Shown here piece after piece: positions 38,788 through 47,599 of a stretch of 64,000 nucleotides of DNA. Positions within the stretch are counted from its first letter, which is position 1; each line of letters starts with the position of its first letter. Source of the stretch: Tritrichomonas foetus (lineage: Eukaryota; Parabasalia; Tritrichomonadida; Tritrichomonadidae); NCBI GenBank assembly GCA_001839685.1, contig MLAK01000719.1:4242-68241 (forward strand), read 5' to 3'. Below the pieces are notes generated by a model. That model was given only the letters and a program-made list of their open reading frames with translations. It was not told the origin of the DNA and did no database searches. The position numbers were made by a program, and so were the translations under genes.

Positions 38788-39723
38788 TTAAAACTCATCT
38801 TCAACAATTTTAGCAATGATAACAGTTTTATCTTCGCTCGCTGAGACAATCTGTTTTGAATCATGATCAAATGCAATTGAGATGATTCTTGAACGTTGTT
38901 GTTCAATGTAAGGATGTTGTAGCATTGTCATGTCGAGTAAATATACTCGCTTATTGGAACTTGCAATTGCCAGTGTTTTTCCATCATTTGAGAATTTGAT
39001 TTTTTCTACAAGCTGACCGCCGACTTTAATTTCGGTAATGTTTTCGTCTGGCGCCGTAAAATCGAAAAATTGAATATATCCACTGACTGTGCCTGCTGCG
39101 ACCAGTTTCTGGTTAGGATTTGTTGCGAGACAGTTTAGGGAACGCTTCAACTTTCCTGCTTTCTTGGCTGTTGAACCGAATAAAGAATAAACCGTTGTTC
39201 GAGTTTCAACATCAACTTGCGATAATGTATGACGAGCGAGGCCGATAACTTCTGTTTCATTTTCGCCGTAGAATTGAACTGCTTTGAAAAATGCATCATT
39301 TGCGTTTTCAAAAGTTGTTTCGAAAGTTTCATCAAAATTATCGATATACAGGCTTCCTCCTTTTCCGACAACTGAAACTACTGTTCCGCGTTGGTTGATG
39401 GCGCAGTGCGGGCTGAACGCATTTGGACAATCGATAGTACGAATTGGTTTCATGGTTTCGCGATCTGTTACAAAGCAATTTCCATCGAGAGACGAGGTGA
39501 CAATTTTTTCTCCATCAAGAGACGATGCGATATCAGTGACTGCGAGATTGTGAGCTAGAGAAGTTCGGGAGGTGTAGTATTTTTGAGATCTCGGATCTTT
39601 TGTGAGTTCGACAAGATCGCCAGAAAGACAGCCGGAATAAATTTTATCTTGAACCCAATCAACACAATTTACAACTTGGTCGTGAATTTCGAGGTATTCG
39701 AAATGATTACCGAACTTTCTCAT
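38788..39723 (-). CDS. WD40 protein, Ski8/WDR61-like
   Basis: A 311-aa beta-propeller. WD-type repeats can be followed: IHDQVVNCVDWVQDKIYSGC, DIASSLDGEKIVTSSLDGN, LAVTD, LNCLATNPNQKLVAAGTVSGY, IKFSNDGKTLAIASSNKRVYLLD and ISIAFDHDSKQIVSASEDK. The length and the repeated 'SSLDG' and 'GTVSGYI' blades recall WDR61/Ski8 (Ski complex cytoplasmic RNA decay, PAF1 complex). The repeats lack the final W-D dipeptides, so another small WD40 protein is possible. I start at ATG 39723, which lies 8 bp after TCACTTTTTTTGG; the frame four codons upstream opens with TTG. Confidence 0.6.
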   Translation of the reverse strand: MRKFGNHFEYLEIHDQVVNCVDWVQDKIYSGCLSGDLVELTKDPRSQKYYTSRTSLAHNLAVTDIASSLDGEKIVTSSLDGNCFVTDRETMKPIRTIDCPNAFSPHCAINQRGTVVSVVGKGGSLYIDNFDETFETTFENANDAFFKAVQFYGENETEVIGLARHTLSQVDVETRTTVYSLFGSTAKKAGKLKRSLNCLATNPNQKLVAAGTVSGYIQFFDFTAPDENITEIKVGGQLVEKIKFSNDGKTLAIASSNKRVYLLDMTMLQHPYIEQQRSRIISIAFDHDSKQIVSASEDKTVIIAKIVEDEF

Positions 39724-39731
39724 TTTTTTGG

Positions 39732-39744
39732 CCAAAAAAAGTGA
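39732..39744 (-). promoter_or_regulatory. initiator-like TCACTTTTTTTGG
   Basis: A perfect TCA-Py-(T/A) element starting 21 bp upstream of the WD40 gene's ATG. The same TCACTTTTT core precedes the CK1 start and lies near the chromoshadow gene (about 46594-46606). Confidence 0.55.
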
Positions 39745-40161
39745 CAGATGAAATCATATTCTATGACATTTATACTTTTTCAGTAATATTAACAAAAATA
39801 TCATTTTTTTCATAAAAAGTTCAAAATTTCTTCTCGCATCTCAGAAGTTTGCATATCTGCATTGTTTCATTATTTATAAGATAAAAAATCGTAATTAAGA
39901 ATATGTTCAAAATAGAATGTTTTTCTTTCAGTTATTCTAATTACTTCTGCATATTTATATCATTGAAATTTGATTGAATTCCTGGAAGATATATTCACAG
40001 TGAAATTCTAGGACAGAATTCGGTAAATATTTAACTTATATATTAGACAATATGATAATTTCTCTTATCAATATACATGACCAAGACTAGGATAATTTAT
40101 ATGATGTGGCAAATTTTGTTTTGTGAAAAAGTTGTTTTGTCATTCAGGAAAATTTTGACAA
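39745..40161. other. divergent intergenic
   Basis: A/T-rich divergent spacer. GTCATTCAGG about 18 bp upstream of 40162 may be the initiator of the + strand gene. No other structure was seen. Confidence 0.45.
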
Positions 40162-43100
40162 ATGTTTGATTATGATACATATTTTTCTACCATTGTAATT
40201 GACGATCTAAACAAAGCTCTCTATTCGTACGAAGATCCACATTCCGCTTCGCAAATACGACAATTAATGGAAAACCTTCGACTCTATTTTTATAATTATG
40301 ATCGACTTCCAAACGTTAGCGAAAATATTCTTAAAACCCTTTCAGAAGATTTCACTCATGCAATGATTACTAGAGTATACAAAATTTATCCAGAAAAAGA
40401 GCGAACGTTTATGCTATATACTTTGACAACAATGATTTCGTACAGAATTCGGCAGAAAAAGATAGATTGTGTTAAAAATTTAAAGGAGATTATCAAAAAC
40501 AAAAAAAATTTGAAAATCGATGTTTCAGTCATCTCAACTTATCGATTATTTTTTTCAATCAAGAAAAATGGCTTTTATGGTAAGAAAAAGTTTTTTTCAC
40601 CTATCAATCGAAGAAATCCACATCCTGATGCTGCAATTGTTTTTTTGTTCGGAGCAACTGGAATTTTAGACGAAATAAGAAATTATTTTCTATCTGAAAA
40701 ACGATTGAATGAAATCTTAGTTGATATCCTTACTTTTTCAAAACCATTTTTCACAATTAAGTACAATAATTGGTTTGTTCAAGAATTCTTTAAACAATCT
40801 CCTGAAATTCAAAGAGATTTGCATTTTAGTCCAACTCAAAGACTTCAATTAATCAAACTCTTAATGGAAATCAGCAATGGTACCAAATTATGTAATAAAG
40901 TTACTGATGTTTATTTTGAATTGATAATGGGATTTTTGACTGAAGGAAATCGCGAAAAAGCAAACGATGAAATTATTTCAACAACAAAGCTTCAAAGTAT
41001 TTCATCTTACATTATTTTAAAGCTCCGTGATATTTTTGATTTCATTGTAAATACTTTTCAAAAAGGTGATATTATGGTAGTTAGTTCTATTTCGCAAATT
41101 CTAAGAGCGAAAAACGCATTGATGCCTCCCAGCGAACTTTTTAAGAAAGCAGCAAGAAATATTTTGATTTATTCTGAACTTTTTGATTATTTAGAAGATA
41201 CTTTTCCGTCAACTATAATTGATGATACTTATAATAATTATCCTTTTGATTTAGCAACTGCTGATTTCATATTAAAACTCCTAAAATCAAATAAATATGA
41301 ATCAAGTCAAACAAAACAGATTCTTAAAGATATGATCGAACTGAATAATAAAAAAATTAATAAGAGAATATTACACCTTTCTCGAATTGATCGATTCCAA
41401 GCAAGTATGTATGAAGCAATAATTACAGTTTTAGAAGAGAATGATTTATCTACTTTCGATCAAATCAATATATGTGCTATTCTTAACAACTGCAAAATCT
41501 CAGAAGAACATCAGAATTTATTCAAAAAGTTTTCTGATACCTTACTTGAGAATTTAGATTCTATAGAAATTTTAAATGTCTTTAAACAATTTTCTTTCTT
41601 AAGTATAAATGATTTACAATATTTCTCATATCTTGTTCCCCATAATTCAATTTACTTCACCATTCTTTCTGAACAATGCATAGAATTAATAGATACAATT
41701 ATTTACGACATCCTTGAAAATAACTCTACATGTGATGAATACCTTGATTTACTTAAGAAAGCATACCAAACGACTGGAAATGTATTATTTTTAATTCAAT
41801 ATTTATCAGATCAATTGAATAATAATGAAACTGTGAATGAATTTGTGGATATGTTTCAGAGAGAAATCAATCAAGCCCCAGAAAAATTAAAAAGTTTAAT
41901 TTTAAATAAGCTTCAAAACAAACCATCTGATTCTTTCCTGAAAGTTTTATTAAAAATTGATTTATCATCGCTACAAATTACAAAAGATGATTTTTCAAAT
42001 GAACTCAATGATATTTCTTTAGCATTTCTTATTGCTATTGGATATAGCCCAGATGAAAATATATTTAATATCTTATTTAATAATTCAGATTCAATTTACT
42101 CAAAGATTATTGCAACTTCATATATTAACCTTTTTACGCAAGAGCAAATCTTTAATGTTTATAAATTTGGATGTGAAAATCTATGTTTTGAACTCTGCAA
42201 AAAACTGATTGAACATATTAATTTTGATGATAACTTACTTAGTTCTATTTTATATGAGGAATTCTTGAATAAATGTGTGTGTAATACTATTTCATCAATC
42301 ACAAAATTAACTTTATCAAAAGTTCCTCATGCAATATTTAAGAATCAACAAACTATTGGAAATGCGATTTATTTGTTAGCTCTTTCTAAAAATCAAGATA
42401 ACTTCGATGAATCTTTTCGCGCTTTATTAACAACATTACCAAAAACCGAAGAAAGCATACTGATAGTTTTTCGTTCTTATTTTGATAAAGATTTTCCACC
42501 GTTTTATCGAAACTGTGATAATTCGAAAGCTCTTTATGAATATATGGCTTCTTCACCAATAACTTTCTGTAAAATAGTTGCGACGTTAAAACCAGCACCG
42601 TATTCACATATTAAACCACTTGTTAAGCCAGTAATCATGCATTTATTTGCTAGTCTTCCTCATATTTTGTCATTTGTGAAGCCTGAAATCTTAAGTTTCT
42701 TAGCCAATATTAATTACAGTTGTCTTTATGAAGTTCCATTAAAATTCCAAGGTAAAAGCTTTACTGATTTAATTGAAGTACTATTCTTATCTTTCAAGCC
42801 ATTTGAACTTCTCACATTTTCCAATAAAAGTATCAATACTGAAATATTGCTGAATATTAATCCGATTAATTCAATTGAAGATTCTCTGAAACAAAAACTC
42901 TCATTTTCAACGATAATTGAAGCACCTTCAATTTTATCAATCCAATTTGCAAATATTGATTCTTCCACTTTTACAATTAATGAAAATCTGAATTTGTCAC
43001 AATATTCCTTAAAGCCTTCATTACTTTATAAACTTCATGCAGTTGTTTCATCTAATTATGAAAATGAAGATATTGTCTTTATAAAAACAGATGAAGGTTT

Positions 43101-45603
43101 TATTAAATGTGAATCAACAAATATTTCATTTGTTCCAAATATTGATTGTAAAGTATACGCTGCATTTTATGTAATTGTAGAAAATGTAGTAAATATAAAA
43201 TTGCAAGAATGGAAAACATATCATCAAGTTTTTCATCATGACCTAGATAAAACAGTCATGAGATCTCTTCTTTCACCAGGCATTGATTGGTCACTCTATC
43301 AAATCGATAATGAATATGATCCTAATTTTCTAAAAGCAATATTTTATATTGCAATTGAGTTGGACAACAAGCCCATAATGGATGCATTTTCATCTAACGC
43401 CGAATTTGCAGAAATATTATTCCAAGATTACCCTCACCTTTTACGAGAGCCACGATTTATTCATAAATATTGCGCCAATTTTATCTCATTGGCAGTTTGT
43501 TATGAAATAGAACCGGTCATTTTATCTGTTATTTTATCGAACCAGCTCTGTGTTAATAATGCAGATCTAATATTTGAAATATTCAATAATTTAGATTTGA
43601 ATTTTGATAATCGAATTACCATTATTTCAGAATTTACTGATGATATTTTCGATTTAAATACATTTAAGCATTTTTTCAAAGTCACCCTTGATGATCCAAA
43701 TTGTAATAAACAAGATGTTTTAACATTGATTTATTCAAATAGTAAAATTTTTCAAGTTTTTCTTGAAATAGCAAATGAATCGCAACTACAGATCATTAAT
43801 GAAGTAACAGATAAAAATGCCTTTGCTTTAATTGTGGAAAAAACTTCGCCCAAGTTTGCTTTTTCAGTCCTTCAGAAAAATCCGAACAACGATTTCATTT
43901 CGATTGCTTTTGAAAAGTTGGCATACCTGCCTGAATTTTTGGATTTTATGAAATCTCTTAAAAATAATAATATTACACTTAATGATGTTAGCCTACTCTT
44001 TGATAATGGTTCAATAGAATCTGCTGTGAAATTCTTGAAGGATTTACATCCACCAAGCTCAGAAATTAGTTTTGATGTAACTAAATTACTTATTGAAAAA
44101 ATTCCTGCTAAGAATTTATATCAACAATTATATCCACTTGTCAATGAATATATTCATTGGTTTGGAAAAAGCGCACAAATTACCCGAATTTATGCAATAT
44201 TTATATTCAAATCAAAACCAAGTCAAATCGATTTTGAAAGCTTGTCACAATTAGTCAAAAAACTACCGGCTTTAAGTGAACAAATGCTCTCTGATATTTG
44301 GGGCACACTCTTAAGTGTAAAGTTCAAACTTAGTCATGATGAAGTTGAAAAATTATATAGCTTATATATTGAACTTTTAGTTAAGTTTTATTCTGAAACA
44401 AAAGGAAGTTTTTCTGCAGAAACTCTTGTAAAAATGTTATCAATAATTGTTAATTCAATTTCAAATACAGAAGTACTTGAAAACGCATTAGTTGAATTGT
44501 TTTTATGCACTGCAATCGACCCAGACAAATTTGATAAAATATTCGATTTACTTCCACAATTTCCAGACGCTTTAGCGGAATGTATTCGTCGTTCTTTAGA
44601 GTTCCCACAACATTGGAATAGTATTAATTTCTTAAGATATTCAATGTCGATTTTTCTCGAAATTTCTGCTATTGAAAACCATAAAAATCTGGTTATTCCT
44701 CCCAAAAATATAAATGCTTTTTACAATAAAATCTTTTGCTATTTTAATGAGGGTATGGAGAAATATGTTTTAAACCCTAACTGGCCTGGTGATGGATTTT
44801 TCGGTGTCCCCGATTTTAAAACGGTAATGCGCATATATAGAAGTTTGTATCTTAAAACTATTGATGATTCTGTTGTACCTTCATATTTCAAATTTTTGGA
44901 ATATTCATCGATATCTTATCCTCCAATTTTGAAATATATTATTGATCAATTATTGAATTTGGAATTCAATTTTTATCAGCACTCTCGCACCAGAGAATCA
45001 AAAACTGCATATTCTAATCTAATATGTAACTTACTCAGAGAAATTCTCGGAGATCGACAATATGTTAATGATATGAAATCGGAATATTTAAAGAAAGGAT
45101 TTCAGACATTCCGCAAAGATCTTGAGAATTTATTAAGAACAGAAGATTTTAATTATGAATGTGTAAAACCGTATATTTTAATATTGTCTGCAATTTTGAA
45201 ACTTCCTGCCAATAATGAAATTTCTGTTGCCATTATAAAAATGCTAAAGAGTTTCCCAATTATATTTTCATTAATTTTTACTGAGCACGAAACTGATGAA
45301 GAATTACGGAAACTCAAAATATTTTTCATTAACTTGTTCAGTAAATTGGCTGAAGGTGGAGAGGTGAAATGCTTCAATCCAGCAACATTTGTGAAATACA
45401 TCAATAGCTGGAGATTGAATGATCCAAAATTATCATCGAAAGTAGATTTGTTTTTGATTCTTTTTAAGAAGTTATCGAATAATCAGAAAAAAGAGGTTAC
45501 TGATCAAGTCTTTGATGTTGTTGAAAAATTAAATGAAGAAAGAGAAAATGATCAAAAACTTCAAGCTTTATTTGAAATGCTTTTATTATCGAAATGTGAA
45601 TAA
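40162..45603 (+). CDS. 1813-aa helical solenoid-like protein, unknown
   Basis: The longest gene of the window, with one continuous frame from a true ATG. Nearly all of it is amphipathic helix with regular Leu/Ile/Phe spacing, suggesting a HEAT or ARM-like solenoid. A stretch at about 925-1030 is rich in beta-type residues (NINPINSIEDS to NVVNIKLQEWKTYHQV) and may be an inserted beta domain. No kinase, protease, ATPase, zinc or membrane motif was found. The C-terminus (about 1600-1813) contains more basic helices (YLKKGFQTFRKDLENLLR). Large scaffold or giant ubiquitin-pathway proteins (such as those around USP9/USP34 cores) can look like this, but no catalytic core is visible, so the function is left open. 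Confidence 0.8.
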   Translation: MFDYDTYFSTIVIDDLNKALYSYEDPHSASQIRQLMENLRLYFYNYDRLPNVSENILKTLSEDFTHAMITRVYKIYPEKERTFMLYTLTTMISYRIRQKKIDCVKNLKEIIKNKKNLKIDVSVISTYRLFFSIKKNGFYGKKKFFSPINRRNPHPDAAIVFLFGATGILDEIRNYFLSEKRLNEILVDILTFSKPFFTIKYNNWFVQEFFKQSPEIQRDLHFSPTQRLQLIKLLMEISNGTKLCNKVTDVYFELIMGFLTEGNREKANDEIISTTKLQSISSYIILKLRDIFDFIVNTFQKGDIMVVSSISQILRAKNALMPPSELFKKAARNILIYSELFDYLEDTFPSTIIDDTYNNYPFDLATADFILKLLKSNKYESSQTKQILKDMIELNNKKINKRILHLSRIDRFQASMYEAIITVLEENDLSTFDQINICAILNNCKISEEHQNLFKKFSDTLLENLDSIEILNVFKQFSFLSINDLQYFSYLVPHNSIYFTILSEQCIELIDTIIYDILENNSTCDEYLDLLKKAYQTTGNVLFLIQYLSDQLNNNETVNEFVDMFQREINQAPEKLKSLILNKLQNKPSDSFLKVLLKIDLSSLQITKDDFSNELNDISLAFLIAIGYSPDENIFNILFNNSDSIYSKIIATSYINLFTQEQIFNVYKFGCENLCFELCKKLIEHINFDDNLLSSILYEEFLNKCVCNTISSITKLTLSKVPHAIFKNQQTIGNAIYLLALSKNQDNFDESFRALLTTLPKTEESILIVFRSYFDKDFPPFYRNCDNSKALYEYMASSPITFCKIVATLKPAPYSHIKPLVKPVIMHLFASLPHILSFVKPEILSFLANINYSCLYEVPLKFQGKSFTDLIEVLFLSFKPFELLTFSNKSINTEILLNINPINSIEDSLKQKLSFSTIIEAPSILSIQFANIDSSTFTINENLNLSQYSLKPSLLYKLHAVVSSNYENEDIVFIKTDEGFIKCESTNISFVPNIDCKVYAAFYVIVENVVNIKLQEWKTYHQVFHHDLDKTVMRSLLSPGIDWSLYQIDNEYDPNFLKAIFYIAIELDNKPIMDAFSSNAEFAEILFQDYPHLLREPRFIHKYCANFISLAVCYEIEPVILSVILSNQLCVNNADLIFEIFNNLDLNFDNRITIISEFTDDIFDLNTFKHFFKVTLDDPNCNKQDVLTLIYSNSKIFQVFLEIANESQLQIINEVTDKNAFALIVEKTSPKFAFSVLQKNPNNDFISIAFEKLAYLPEFLDFMKSLKNNNITLNDVSLLFDNGSIESAVKFLKDLHPPSSEISFDVTKLLIEKIPAKNLYQQLYPLVNEYIHWFGKSAQITRIYAIFIFKSKPSQIDFESLSQLVKKLPALSEQMLSDIWGTLLSVKFKLSHDEVEKLYSLYIELLVKFYSETKGSFSAETLVKMLSIIVNSISNTEVLENALVELFLCTAIDPDKFDKIFDLLPQFPDALAECIRRSLEFPQHWNSINFLRYSMSIFLEISAIENHKNLVIPPKNINAFYNKIFCYFNEGMEKYVLNPNWPGDGFFGVPDFKTVMRIYRSLYLKTIDDSVVPSYFKFLEYSSISYPPILKYIIDQLLNLEFNFYQHSRTRESKTAYSNLICNLLREILGDRQYVNDMKSEYLKKGFQTFRKDLENLLRTEDFNYECVKPYILILSAILKLPANNEISVAIIKMLKSFPIIFSLIFTEHETDEELRKLKIFFINLFSKLAEGGEVKCFNPATFVKYINSWRLNDPKLSSKVDLFLILFKKLSNNQKKEVTDQVFDVVEKLNEERENDQKLQALFEMLLLSKCE

Positions 45604-45978
45604 ATATAAGGTTTTCTAGATTAATCTTTCTTTCTAAATTTTTAATTTCCCCTTTCCTTTCTTCCTTTTATAAATTTACTCATTAGATTAATGAAACATG
45701 TGCTTAATCACTTTAGTATTGTTATTATTCTGCTAAAACTGAGAATCGTCCAAAGAACACATATCAAAAATTATCATTCATATCAAAAACTATCATTCAT
45801 ATCAAAATCTATCATTCATATCAAAAGCTATCATTCATATCAAAATCTATCATTCATATCAAAAGCTATCATTCATATCAAAATCTATCATTCATATCAA
45901 AACCTATCATTCATAAATAAAATTGGTGTACTGAGATGACTGGAAAATTAGTAAAGATGGACATGAACTAAAATACAT
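45604..45978. other. convergent intergenic holding a minisatellite
   Basis: Between the 1813-aa gene (+) and the chromoshadow gene (-). Most of the interval is the 19-bp array at 45760-45911. An apparent 82-codon frame here is produced by the repeat and is not a gene. Confidence 0.6.
45760..45911. repeat. 19-bp minisatellite, eight copies
   Basis: Eight contiguous 19-bp units of CATATCAAAANCTATCATT. Apart from one additional change in the first unit, variation is concentrated at position N, which reads A, A, T, G, T, G, T, C along the array. The T/G alternation suggests a later duplication of a two-unit block. No spacers occur, so it is not a CRISPR array. Confidence 0.95.
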
Positions 45979-46428
45979 TTATTCTGCATTCAAGAGGTTT
46001 TGGAAATATTCTGTCATCAACTGAGGATTTCTTAATTTTAGCTCAGCATGTGAAATTTTTTGTGGTTCTTCTGATCCTTTATATAAAACTTCCCACGTGA
46101 TTATTCCTTCGTTGTGACTCATATTTACAATTTTCATTATTTCTGGGGATTCGGAAATTTGAAACTCTTCATTTCGAACAGATTTTGGTTTGTAATCATC
46201 AGTATTTAAAACAAAAACTGTTTCACCGTCTGAAATATGAAATTTTTTATGCTCATTTTTTTCGTTTTTGTGAATTTTGTTTTTCGGTGGTTGAACGAAG
46301 GCGAAATTATTGAAAAGTCGTTTCTCTTTTTCGAAGTTGGTTAACAATTCGCGAATATTTGAAATTTGGGTTTGATTCAACCAATTCCATTCATTTTCAT
46401 TATCTGACGTTAGAAAATAGACAAACAT
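45979..46428 (-). CDS. chromoshadow-domain protein without chromodomain
   Basis: The 149-aa product has a C-terminal 55-60 residues that match the HP1 chromoshadow domain: PEIMKIVNMSHNEGIITWEV, LYKGSEEPQKISHAELKLRN, then PQLMTEYFQNLL. Compare human HP1, [20 protein letters not shown] then PQVVISFYEERL. This domain dimerises and binds PxVxL peptides. The first 90 residues are helical and basic, with no chromodomain. I start at the first ATG (MFVYFL). The frame runs 38 codons further upstream but only to a TTG, and an initiator-like TCACTTTTTTTGTCG lies at about 46594-46606, so the 5' leader would be long. An upstream exon is therefore worth checking. Confidence 0.7.
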   Translation of the reverse strand: MFVYFLTSDNENEWNWLNQTQISNIRELLTNFEKEKRLFNNFAFVQPPKNKIHKNEKNEHKKFHISDGETVFVLNTDDYKPKSVRNEEFQISESPEIMKIVNMSHNEGIITWEVLYKGSEEPQKISHAELKLRNPQLMTEYFQNLLNAE

Positions 46429-46741
46429 CGTGCATAATACTGAGTTTTTCCTGCGTGCTTTCGTTTTAAAGCGATTGTGTCGCACACATAAGTCATTCAG
46501 GGTATACTTGGAGAATGAAAAGGTTTTTTTACATTTCACCAACTATTTTAACCTTAAACTGCCCAAGACCTATATGATGTTCAAGTAATTTCGACAAAAA
46601 AAGTGACATGAAAATAGGTGAATTCAAGGTGAAATTGATGAATTCTAATGAAAAAAGTGAAATAATTCTAAAAATAATATTTGATGAAAATAATGATAGT
46701 TTTTGATTTTTATTATATACAAACATGCATAAATCTATGAG
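46429..46741. other. intergenic with two TCACTTTTT elements
   Basis: Two TCACTTTTT copies on the - strand occur here (about 46594-46606 and 46653-46665), 165-235 bp upstream of the chosen chromoshadow start. They may mark the true transcription start. No T. vaginalis-type intron signal (GTATGT with ACTAACACACAG) was found between. Confidence 0.4.
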
Positions 46742-47182
46742 TTATGATCCACAGTAAATCACTTCATCACTTTCGCTTTCTTCTTCTTTTGATTGAATTT
46801 TTGGAGAGATCTGCTGAGGGGGAATTCGTTGAGCCCTCTTGAAGTGGTTCGGAATATTTAGCATTTCCACACCAGTGAAATCAGCGGGTTCGAAGTTATT
46901 TGTGAGAAGAGCATTTTCAATCGCATATGCCGCGTTTTCGTATGTTGCTGTCGTTTCGTAGAGAGTTGTGTACTGCGTATTTTTCCCTGATGTGGCCTTC
47001 AATTTGGCGCCATTCGATATAGCGTTTAATTGGGAAATTGCTTCTGATCGTTGCATGAAATATTTCATTGCTTCTTGGTGACACTTTTTAAGTTCGTTTT
47101 GTAAAGCCTCAACCGCGGTCTGATAAGAAACTCTCGAGCTGGTTTCGGATGTTTTCATTTGAGAGAGTGATATTTTGAACAT
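46742..47182 (-). CDS. small coiled-coil protein, unknown
   Basis: The 146-aa product has a helical, probably coiled region at about 20-75 (QTAVEALQNELKKCHQEAMK). A Pro-containing middle follows, then an acidic tail ending SDEVIYCGS, which resembles a SUMO-interacting type motif (acidic plus V-I-x). ATG 47182 is used; a second ATG at 47158 is 12 bp after TCACTCTCTCAA, an initiator-like element, and may be the real start. I do not recognise a family. Confidence 0.6.
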   Translation of the reverse strand: MFKISLSQMKTSETSSRVSYQTAVEALQNELKKCHQEAMKYFMQRSEAISQLNAISNGAKLKATSGKNTQYTTLYETTATYENAAYAIENALLTNNFEPADFTGVEMLNIPNHFKRAQRIPPQQISPKIQSKEEESESDEVIYCGS

Positions 47183-47599
47183 TTTTGACTAAGTTTGTTT
47201 GATATGGTGTAAAACATTGAAAAGTCTAGAATTGAAAACTGAGATTCTCAAGTAATTAAAAGTGACTTCATCTGATAATTAACTACGTTCTGGTACAGGA
47301 ATCCAGTGAATTAAATGTTTATTTTTGGATTTTCATTCTTTAATGTTTATGTAACATAAAATGATATTTATGGATCACACCATAATAATTTGTCAACTCT
47401 TCATCTGATAAGGATTTTATTTTTATTCAATTTATGTATTTTATGGAATTTAACATGATATCCACTTGAAGCCCATTCCCTTTTATATCATAATACAAAA
47501 TGCTCATTTTCTATCCAAATTAGGGGAAAAAAAAACATGGGCTAGTTAGTTTTATTAGGAAATAGAATGAACATAATTACATTGGTAATATAAAATAGT
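47183..47599. other. intergenic, nothing recognised
   Basis: A/T-rich spacer between two - strand genes. No repeat, ORF or RNA structure is supported. Confidence 0.5.

Noticed and set aside
45760..45911. CRISPR-like array
   Set aside because: Units are contiguous with no spacers, and the host is eukaryotic; this is a minisatellite.
45691..45939. 82-codon + strand ORF
   Set aside because: It is made by reading through the 19-bp minisatellite; the SYQ/IIHIK repeats are a by-product of the array.
46529..46726. 65-codon - strand ORF upstream of the chromoshadow gene, considered as a missing chromodomain exon
   Set aside because: Translation shows no chromodomain aromatic cage, and no splice signals were found.
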